A DNA stretch of 59,668 bases, from NCBI RefSeq assembly GCF_023073315.1, contig NZ_JADPJH010000015.1, positions 30,001 through 89,668 on the forward strand, written 5' to 3'. Under the pieces are notes generated by a model. It saw only the letters and a list, made by a program, of their open reading frames with translations, made no database searches and was not told the DNA's origin. The position numbers and the translations under genes were made by a program. Source of the DNA: Bradyrhizobium sp. 1. Its GTDB lineage: Bacteria > Pseudomonadota > Alphaproteobacteria > Rhizobiales > Xanthobacteraceae. Shown here in pieces: positions 50,531 through 56,641 of the stretch. Each line of letters begins with the position of its first letter. Position 1 is the first letter of the stretch.

Positions 50531-51552
50531 TGATGAAAGAGTTCACGCCGGCTCCGGATTCAGCCTCGATCGTCTCCGTCACCGACCGCGTCAAGCCTGT
50601 TACGCTCGGCATGGGCGTGACCTCGGTGCATTTCCTCGGGCCCCGCGCCGCCTTCGTCGGCGCTGAGGAGAACGTCGCGTTTGTCGATGCCGAGGGCGAG
50701 ATCAGCACCGTCGCCGCGCACAGCGGCGGCATTCTCTCGACGGCTTCCGACGGCAAGCGCCTCGTCATGGGCGGCGACGACGGCAAGGTCGTGTCGCTCG
50801 ACGCCAAGGGCGAGGTGACGCTGCTCGCCACCGATCCGAAGCGGCGCTGGATCGATGCGGTGGCGCTGCATCCCGACGGTGCCTATGCCTGGTCGGCCGG
50901 CAAGATTGCGACCGTCAAGAGCGGCAAGAACGAGGAGAAGTCGCTCGAGGTGCCCTCGACGGTCGGCGGGCTCGCGTTCGCGCCGAAGGGCCTGCGGCTC
51001 GCGATCGCCCATTACAACGGCGCGACGCTGTGGTTTCCCAACATGGAGGGATCGGCCGAATTCCTGCCCTGGGCCGGCTCGCATCTCGGCGTCACCTTCA
51101 GCCCGGACAACAAATTCCTGGTCACAACGATGCATGAGTCGGCGCTGCACGGCTGGCGGCTCGCCGACAACAGGCACATGCGCATGACCGGCTATCCCGG
51201 CCGCGTCCGTTCGATGTCCTGGAGCGTGGGCGGCAAGGGACTGGCGACCTCGGGCGCCGACACCGTCATCATATGGCCGTTCGCCAGCAAGGACGGCCCG
51301 ATGGGCAAGGAGCCCGCGATGCTCGCGCCGCTCCAAGCCCGCGTCTCGGTCGTCGCCTGCCATCCGAAGAACGACATCTTCGCCGCCGGCTACAGCGACG
51401 GCACCGTGCTGATGGTGCGTCTTGAAGACGGCGCGGAGATTCTCGTTCGCCGCAACGGCACGCCGCCCGTGGCAGCGCTTGCCTGGAACGCCAAGGGCAC
51501 GCTGCTGGCGTTTGCGGACGAAAATGGGGACGGCGGCCTGCTGGAGCTTTAA
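50530..51552 (+). CDS. WD40-repeat beta-propeller protein
   Basis: 340 aa. Repeating blades are visible: GGILSTASDGKRLVMGGDDGKVVSLDAKGE, LGVTFSPDNKFLVTTMHESALHGWRLAD, MSWSVGGKGLATSGADTVIIWPF, VACHPKNDIFAAGYSDGTVLMVRLEDG. Around six to seven blades would close a propeller. No signal peptide, so cytosolic. Its start overlaps the GTPase stop (TGATG), so it is translationally coupled to it and may act as scaffold or client in zinc allocation; this pairing is a known gene neighbourhood in alphaproteobacteria as far as I recall, but the role is inference. Confidence 0.87.
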   Translation: MMKEFTPAPDSASIVSVTDRVKPVTLGMGVTSVHFLGPRAAFVGAEENVAFVDAEGEISTVAAHSGGILSTASDGKRLVMGGDDGKVVSLDAKGEVTLLATDPKRRWIDAVALHPDGAYAWSAGKIATVKSGKNEEKSLEVPSTVGGLAFAPKGLRLAIAHYNGATLWFPNMEGSAEFLPWAGSHLGVTFSPDNKFLVTTMHESALHGWRLADNRHMRMTGYPGRVRSMSWSVGGKGLATSGADTVIIWPFASKDGPMGKEPAMLAPLQARVSVVACHPKNDIFAAGYSDGTVLMVRLEDGAEILVRRNGTPPVAALAWNAKGTLLAFADENGDGGLLEL

Positions 51553-51582
51553 TCTGTCATCGTTCCGGCCGTATAGGGTCTC

Positions 51583-52299
51583 ATGCGGTTTCTGACGACC
51601 TTCCAGATTGCTGATTTCGCCGACACGCTGGTCAGCCTGTTCACGGCCTTTGTGCTGGGCACGCTGATCGGCGCCGAGCGGCAGTACCGCCAGCGCACCG
51701 CGGGCCTGCGCACCAATGTGCTGGTCGCGGTCGGTGCCGCCGCCTTCGTCGATCTCGCCATGCATCTGACGGGCTCCGATGGCGCGGTGCGGGTGATCTC
51801 CTACGTCGTCTCCGGCATCGGCTTCCTCGGCGCCGGCGTCATCATGAAGCAGGGCATGGACGTGCGCGGGCTCAACACCGCGGCGACGCTGTGGGCCTCG
51901 GCCGCGGTCGGCTCCTGCGCCGGCGCCGACATGGTCGCGCAGGCGGTGGCGCTGACCGTGTTCGTCATCGCCGGCAACACGCTGCTGCGCCCGCTCGTCA
52001 ATGCCATCAACCGCATCCCGCTGAATGAGAAGACCTCGGAGGCGACCTATTACTTCAAGCTCGCGGTCGCGGCCGACGCCTTGCCCGACATGCGCGACCG
52101 GCTCGTTGAGAAGCTGGAGGCCGCGAAATATCCGGTGGCCGATATCGATGTGGTGGAGACCGGGGACGATTTGATCGAAATCGTCGCAAAGCTGGTTGCG
52201 ACCGCGGTCGATCCGAACGAGCTGAACGCGGTGGCGACCGATCTCCAGCACCTGCCGGGCGTGCGCCATGCGACGTGGGAAGTCAGCACCTCGGACTGA
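51583..52299 (+). CDS. MgtC/SapB-family membrane protein
   Basis: 238 aa. The N-terminal ~140 residues are the conserved MgtC membrane domain: LVSLFTAFVLGTLIGAERQYRQRTAGLRTNVLVAVGAAAFVDL, GIGFLGAGVIMKQGMDVRGLNTAATLWASAAVGSCAG. The remaining ~90 residues form a soluble ACT-like domain. MgtC proteins help adaptation to low magnesium and acid by modulating ATP synthase or other targets rather than by transporting Mg. It follows the WD40 gene by 30 bases and may be cotranscribed, though no metal-specific site is seen before it. Confidence 0.88.
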   Translation: MRFLTTFQIADFADTLVSLFTAFVLGTLIGAERQYRQRTAGLRTNVLVAVGAAAFVDLAMHLTGSDGAVRVISYVVSGIGFLGAGVIMKQGMDVRGLNTAATLWASAAVGSCAGADMVAQAVALTVFVIAGNTLLRPLVNAINRIPLNEKTSEATYYFKLAVAADALPDMRDRLVEKLEAAKYPVADIDVVETGDDLIEIVAKLVATAVDPNELNAVATDLQHLPGVRHATWEVSTSD

Positions 52300-52400
52300 G
52301 CGCGGCGTTTTGGCACGCGAAGGTGCGGTTCCCGCCTCGTCCGGCACGGAACCGCAGCCGGGCAAGTTCGTTGATCTCGCGGACAAAGGCGGTGATCGAT

Positions 52401-52739
52401 ATGCCCGGCCAAGATGACAAGCGTAGACTGAAGCTCGATTTGACCATTGCCTGTTCGCTGTTCGCGGCAGGCGTCTTGGTGTCGGTGATGTCGCTCGCCC
52501 AGATCCGAGCCGAGAGCCGGATGGAGCTGGCGCAGGCAACCCAGCCGCTCCAGGGCACCCCGTCCGACGATCAGAGCAAAACTCCCGCGGACGCCAAGCC
52601 CGGCGGCGACCGGCCGACCACGCCGGCGCCAGAGCCCGCGCGCCCCGATTCGCAGACGCAGGGAGCGGCGGGTGCGGCTAAATCAGCATTGCCTCCGGCG
52701 CCTGCCGAGAAGATCGCGCCGCCGCTCAAGGAGAAATAG
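52401..52739 (+). CDS. Hypothetical single-pass membrane protein with Pro/Ala-rich tail
   Basis: 112 aa. One hydrophobic segment near the start (LTIACSLFAAGVLVSVMSLAQI) would anchor it in the inner membrane. The rest is low-complexity, rich in Pro, Ala and charged residues (KPGGDRPTTPAPEPARPDSQ), probably an extended periplasmic stalk. AGGCGGTG upstream of the ATG supports the start; an in-frame extension from 52275 lacks support. No family is recognised. It is followed by a dispersed repeat. Confidence 0.65.
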   Translation: MPGQDDKRRLKLDLTIACSLFAAGVLVSVMSLAQIRAESRMELAQATQPLQGTPSDDQSKTPADAKPGGDRPTTPAPEPARPDSQTQGAAGAAKSALPPAPAEKIAPPLKEK

Positions 52740-52754
52740 TTCAGGTGGCGGCCA

Positions 52755-52868
52755 CGCCCTCGCTGTCATCGTCCGCGAAGGCGGACGATCCAGTATTGCA
52801 GAGGCCGTGCGTGGATACGAAGAGGCCGCGGCGTACTGAAAGCCCCGCCTTCGCGGGGCATGACAGTG
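52755..52868. repeat. Dispersed palindromic repeat ending in ccccgccttcgcggggcatgac
   Basis: Opens ctgtcatcgtccgcgaaggcggacgat and ends ccccgccttcgcggggcatgacag, with both ends able to fold on themselves and to pair (gtcat / atgac). It lies downstream of the truncated hss copy and is a common Bradyrhizobium-type intergenic element. Confidence 0.7.
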
Positions 52869-52917
52869 GATTGTGAGGAACGCGCCGCCGCGGAATGACG
52901 AGCGAAGAGAGTCCGCC

Positions 52918-53583
52918 TCAACGCACCAGCACGTTCCGGAACTGCCAGGGATCGCTGGTGTCGATGTCCTCCGGAAACAGTCCCGGGCGATCCGTCAGCG
53001 GGGTCCAGTCGGTGTAGAAACCCTTCACCGGGCCGAGATACGGCAGCTGGATTTCCAGCAGGCGATCGAAATCCATCTCGTCGGCTTCGACGATGCCTTC
53101 CCTGGGGTTCTCCAGCGCCCACACCATGCCGCCGAGCACGGCGGAGGTCACTTGCAGGCCGGTGGCGTTCTGATAGGGCGCGAGCCTGCGGGTCTCCTCG
53201 ATGGAGAGCTGCGAGCCGTACCAATAGGCATTGTTGTCGTGGCCGAACAGCAGCACGCCGAGCTCGTCGATACCGTCGACAATCTCGTTCTCGTCGAGGA
53301 TGTGGTGCTTCTCCTGCATTTTGGCGGCGCGGCCGAACATTTCGTGCAGCGACAGCACGGCATCGTCGGCCGGATGATAGGCATAGTGGCAGGTCGGCCG
53401 GTAGACCGCCTTGCCCGATCCGTCACGCACCGTGAAATAATCGGAGATCGAGATCGACTCGTTGTGGGTGACGAGGAAGCCGTATTCCGCGCCGCGGGTC
53501 GGGCACCAGGTGCGCACGCGCGTGTTGGCGCCAGGCTGCATCAGATAGATCGCAGCGCCGCAGCCGGCTTCGTGGGTATGCAA
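52918..53583 (-). pseudogene. hss: Truncated homospermidine synthase (3' two-fifths), left island flank
   Basis: About 221 codons of the C-terminal part: LMQPGANTRVRTWCP, GFLVTHNESISISDYFTV, RPTCHYAYHPADDAVLSLHEMFG and the end QFRNVLVR. Homospermidine synthase makes homospermidine from putrescine with NAD+; its N-terminal Rossmann part is missing here. Upstream of about 53583-53600 the sequence changes to AT-richer island DNA, so the copy is cut and has no proper start. Its last 147 codons, stop included, match the right-hand copy (59220-59668) with only synonymous differences. Left as remnant, it is probably not functional. Confidence 0.85.
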
Positions 53584-53611
53584 CCTAACGATCGCGTTCC
53601 ATTCAAATCGC

Positions 53612-53640
53612 TTGTGAATAGAAGTAGCATGAAATACATT
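53612..53640 (+). promoter_or_regulatory. Candidate promoter of the island genes
   Basis: TTGTGA (53612-53617) and TACATT (53635-53640) are spaced by 17 bases and end 79 bases before the first island gene. The match to a housekeeping promoter is moderate, and no operator is evident. The rest of 53584-53719 contains no gene. Confidence 0.4.
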
Positions 53641-53719
53641 GCCCGACCATAGGTGGTATTGCCCTTCTCATCGGCAAATTTGAGCAATTTTTATTGAGGC
53701 AATTGCGGGATCCAGCGAG

Positions 53720-54013
53720 ATGTCGAAAGATCATGTCATAACGGAATTTGAAACTGAATTTACTCCCGCTGACGTCGAGCGCGAGCTGAAGGAAATTATC
53801 ACAAAACTCCGATCTCGGAGTGTACCGCTGGAAGGCGTCCACGAAGAAGACTTTACGATTTCGCGGCGCGGGCACGGAACAGGGATCGTCGAAGTAATAG
53901 TTATTGCCGTCGTCTCGGCAGCTGCCAAAAAAGCTGTCGATAGCGCTTGGGAAAAAATTTGGCCATCTCTCGAAAGTTGGCTGAAGTCCAAGCCACCGAA
54001 AAAGAGAAGTTAA
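53720..54013 (+). CDS. Small island protein with C-terminal hydrophobic segment, EACC1-like layout (tentative)
   Basis: 97 aa. Residues 1-50 look like alternating strand and helix (FETEFTPADVERELKEIITKLR, then PLEGVHEEDFTIS). Residues 55-70 are strongly hydrophobic (GIVEVIVIAVVSAAAK), and an amphipathic helix with three Trp-containing turns follows (AWEKIWPSLESWLK), ending basic. The layout of strands, a hydrophobic helix and a Trp-Leu helix reminds me of effector-associated constant components (EACC1) in bacterial conflict systems, but similarity is only in shape. It starts without a strong ribosome site and ends 18 bases before the metallopeptidase-like gene, so it is probably cotranscribed and may be its regulator or membrane tether. 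Confidence 0.6.
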   Translation: MSKDHVITEFETEFTPADVERELKEIITKLRSRSVPLEGVHEEDFTISRRGHGTGIVEVIVIAVVSAAAKKAVDSAWEKIWPSLESWLKSKPPKKRS

Positions 54014-54031
54014 AGCTTCGGCCGAGCGCCA

Positions 54032-55354
54032 ATGTTTACCGTCAACTTCTCTGTATTTCGTCGCGAAGCCCGAATGCGCTTTCTCGCACAAGAGATGTTA
54101 GTTCTCTATGTCGAGCCAGCCAAGGAGGCGCGCCTGTCGTACAAGGACATGGAGAACATAAGTTCTGTTCTCGAGAAAGGTTATGGTGAAGCTCGAGAAG
54201 GCGTAATGCTTCAGGCGGCGAGTTCAGGGGGGGGCGATGAGGCTTGGATACAACGTCATCTCGGGGCAACGATAGATGTGATGGCTAGGGCCATAGAGGA
54301 GCGGAGATCCTATCTTCTTCAGAGGCCGGCCAAATTTCTGGAGAGTGCGCTGGCGGAGTGTCGGAACGATGCGGCGAGCAAGTTTTGTCACGATTGCAAG
54401 TTCGACGATTCATGCTGCGGGATTGTTCTGCCAGGGCATTTCGACCGGGCGATGCAGCCAACTTGCACTCAGTCGCTCTTCGCTTTGACCCAAGCTGCTG
54501 TGGCTTTTACAGAGGAGCTCTATAAGAAGTATCTACCCGACATCGAGTTTGATGTGGTGCTGGCAGTGCGCTTCGAAACCAGCACTCCTCCTCTGTCCGG
54601 GGAAACTACCTTTGTCGAAGGGGAGTCCGACTCAAAGAGCCGCGGCGCTTCGATATCAATTGGTCTGCCTATACTTGAAATCAATCCCTATACGTATTTC
54701 TCGATCGCTTATGTGCTAGCCCACGAGTTGGCTGTACACGTAGTGCAGGAATGGTTGCGAGGCCAGCAACCTAAGCCTCCTAGATCCTGGGTCGCATTCG
54801 CGGAGGGGCTTGTCGATCATGTGATTTGGCAAGAATTGACCTCTGCTCTGAGAAAACGAAAGTTCTTTCCCAGTACCGCGTTGAGCTTCCGTGCGATTCC
54901 GCAAATTCGGCGATTCCATTCACAGCGGGACGAGCTAGCTGAAGAAAGTGGGGCGCAGGGGTGTTGGTCGGCCGATGTGGGCCTCGGCCGCAGTGCTTAC
55001 GAAACCCTATTCATGATTGGTCAGTATGTGGTTGGTGGATTGTTTTCGCACTTATCTAGATCGAAAGTGGCTGACGCGAAATTTTGGACGCATGAGACCG
55101 TGCTCGCGTTGAACGTTGCTTCCCTATCTGAGGTCGAGAGGCAAGATGTGATCGAATTGCTGGGCATCGTGAGAGATCAGTATGCGATCGAGGACGTGCT
55201 CGATTGGCCGGACCTCAAGTCTGCCTATTGGAGCAAGGATCTTCTTGGGCGGACGCTCGAATGCCTGCTGGATGTGAGGCAAGGTAGCGACCCATTTTCA
55301 GTCAATCCATTGATAGAATTAGCTAAATCAGAATGCGGCGTGCGGATGGAATAA
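54032..55354 (+). CDS. Putative zinc metallopeptidase with Cys cluster (island gene 2)
   Basis: 440 aa, no signal peptide. A hydrophobic helix runs into AYVLAHELAVHVVQEWL (His231, Glu232, His236), then FAEGLVDHVIWQE (Glu258, His263). This is close to a gluzincin HExxH...E site, except that three residues separate Glu and the second His (HExxxH). It may be a variant metallopeptidase or a dead one. A Cys cluster (C110, C119, C122, C128, C129, C145, around FCHDCKFDDSCCG) precedes it and could bind zinc or an Fe-S centre. Met15 at 54074 is an alternative start. I know no named family that matches. Neighbouring genes suggest a role as sensor-protease or effector; that is inference. Confidence 0.6.
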   Translation: MFTVNFSVFRREARMRFLAQEMLVLYVEPAKEARLSYKDMENISSVLEKGYGEAREGVMLQAASSGGGDEAWIQRHLGATIDVMARAIEERRSYLLQRPAKFLESALAECRNDAASKFCHDCKFDDSCCGIVLPGHFDRAMQPTCTQSLFALTQAAVAFTEELYKKYLPDIEFDVVLAVRFETSTPPLSGETTFVEGESDSKSRGASISIGLPILEINPYTYFSIAYVLAHELAVHVVQEWLRGQQPKPPRSWVAFAEGLVDHVIWQELTSALRKRKFFPSTALSFRAIPQIRRFHSQRDELAEESGAQGCWSADVGLGRSAYETLFMIGQYVVGGLFSHLSRSKVADAKFWTHETVLALNVASLSEVERQDVIELLGIVRDQYAIEDVLDWPDLKSAYWSKDLLGRTLECLLDVRQGSDPFSVNPLIELAKSECGVRME

Positions 55355-55356
55355 GA

Positions 55357-55385
55357 TTGTATACTCAATAATATTATGTTATTCT
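55357..55385 (+). promoter_or_regulatory. Candidate internal promoter before island gene 3
   Basis: TTGTAT (55357-55362) and TATTCT (55380-55385) with a 17-base AT-rich spacer begin right after the metallopeptidase stop. If used, the transcript would start near 55392, downstream of the ATG at 55376, which argues for the GTG at 55415 as start of gene 3. Genes 3 and 4 could thus be expressed apart from genes 1 and 2. Confidence 0.4.
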
Positions 55386-55414
55386 ACTTTTGGATGCAAG
55401 GATCCGGGGGGCAA

Positions 55415-56641
55415 GTGTCCGAACCGTCCAACATACGTGTCAGCACGATCGAGCAGTTGCGCGCCTTGAAGGCGATGCAGCTGATAGATCGGTTTACTTT
55501 GGCAAAATTGGCAGCCATTGCTGGTATCTCGGCTCGAACTCTTGGCTCTCAGCTGTCCCACTGGAAGAAGGAGGGAGTTCTTCTTCTTGAGCAGGTTGGT
55601 GTGGCTCCAAATGGTCGACCAGGGCAGCCGAAGAAGATATTTAGGCTGGCGGCGGATATGGTCCCAATCGTCCGAGCGTCTGTTGTTGCCGCGGAAGGCT
55701 CCCTCGCGCAGCCCCCGACTGACAAAATTGTTCCTCTTGATCGAATGGCCTTGGTTGACGCCGCAGGTAGGTTGGCTGCTGCTGCCGAAAAGGAATTCGA
55801 TTCGGGCAGGCGCGGTCGACTCGTTGCGGAAGCAGCCCGGTTGCTGGAGCAAACTCGAATAGTCTTGCAGCGGCGACTGGAGGCAGGGCGCGGTGGGGTA
55901 AGTGGCGCACTGCAGAACGAGCTGGCGCGCATTGAGCACCAGGTAATCAGAGCGGCCGCCATCAAATCTCAGTCTCCTGAGGAAGAGCGGCTGAGAATAA
56001 TGCTTGAGGCCAGCGCCGCCGATCTGCAACGCGTTCCAAGGGAGCACCGTGATTTGCTGACTCGGGCGGCAAAATATCACGTCGAAGTTGATGCAGTGGG
56101 GCAGCCGGCCGAGCTGTGCTTTTTTGGAGGTCTGATGGCCGCAAGAGGACAGCAAGGCAATGGACAAGACACAGTTATCGATGGATGGATCTTTGACGCG
56201 GCGAGTCACTATAGCGGCAAATCGGAGCTAGATAGAGGTCCATCGTGGGACGATATTGAGACGAGGCTAATTGAGTCGTTCGGAAAAATTATTGAACGCG
56301 GATATACCGCGGCGGTATGGCATCCTGTTGTCGCGCAGTGCTTGGCTGGGGTGGCAAAAAACGCCGTGCTCTCCGTGCTGTCTGGATTCCATGTGCGCGT
56401 TGCGGATCTCTTCCTGCGGACCTCGTCTCCAGTGTTGCGCCGTCAAGCCCTAATATTCTTGCAACAGTATGCTGGCGACGTAGAGCTGGTTGCAAAGTGC
56501 ACGGACATTTTTCTGCCGGAGGCGCAACCCGACGGCGACGAAGATTTTATTGATCCTTATTTCCGTCTTCACGCTGATAAGGCGCCGATTTCTCCTCCGT
56601 CCTTCCAGCGAGTATTCGGAGCTTTGCGTAGCGAAGGATGA
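55415..56641 (+). CDS. Winged-helix DNA-binding protein with helical C-terminal region (island gene 3)
   Basis: 408 aa from GTG, with GGGGGG just upstream; ATGs at 55376 and 55394 are in-frame alternatives. Residues 10-80 are a winged helix: TIEQLRALKAMQLIDRFTLA, a helix-turn-helix with AIAGISARTLGSQLSHWKKEG and a wing LLEQVGVAPNGRPGQPKKIFRL. After it come about 320 mostly helical residues, including helices with LVAEAARLLEQTRIVLQRRLEAG and LRRQALIFLQQYAGDVELV, which may form a solenoid. Its stop overlaps the start of the PIN gene (ATGA), so the two proteins are made together. It could sense a signal, repress the operon, or guide the nuclease. No known family recognised. Confidence 0.68.
   Translation: MSEPSNIRVSTIEQLRALKAMQLIDRFTLAKLAAIAGISARTLGSQLSHWKKEGVLLLEQVGVAPNGRPGQPKKIFRLAADMVPIVRASVVAAEGSLAQPPTDKIVPLDRMALVDAAGRLAAAAEKEFDSGRRGRLVAEAARLLEQTRIVLQRRLEAGRGGVSGALQNELARIEHQVIRAAAIKSQSPEEERLRIMLEASAADLQRVPREHRDLLTRAAKYHVEVDAVGQPAELCFFGGLMAARGQQGNGQDTVIDGWIFDAASHYSGKSELDRGPSWDDIETRLIESFGKIIERGYTAAVWHPVVAQCLAGVAKNAVLSVLSGFHVRVADLFLRTSSPVLRRQALIFLQQYAGDVELVAKCTDIFLPEAQPDGDEDFIDPYFRLHADKAPISPPSFQRVFGALRSEG

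Noticed and set aside
44..52868. CRISPR array
   Set aside because: The repeats seen are dispersed palindromic elements of 80-140 bases in single copies per locus, without regular spacers or cas genes.
53603..54091. 162-aa minus-strand frame at the left island edge
   Set aside because: It is antisense to island gene 1 and overlaps gene 2, with no ribosome site and no recognisable fold; the plus-strand gene fits the operon better.
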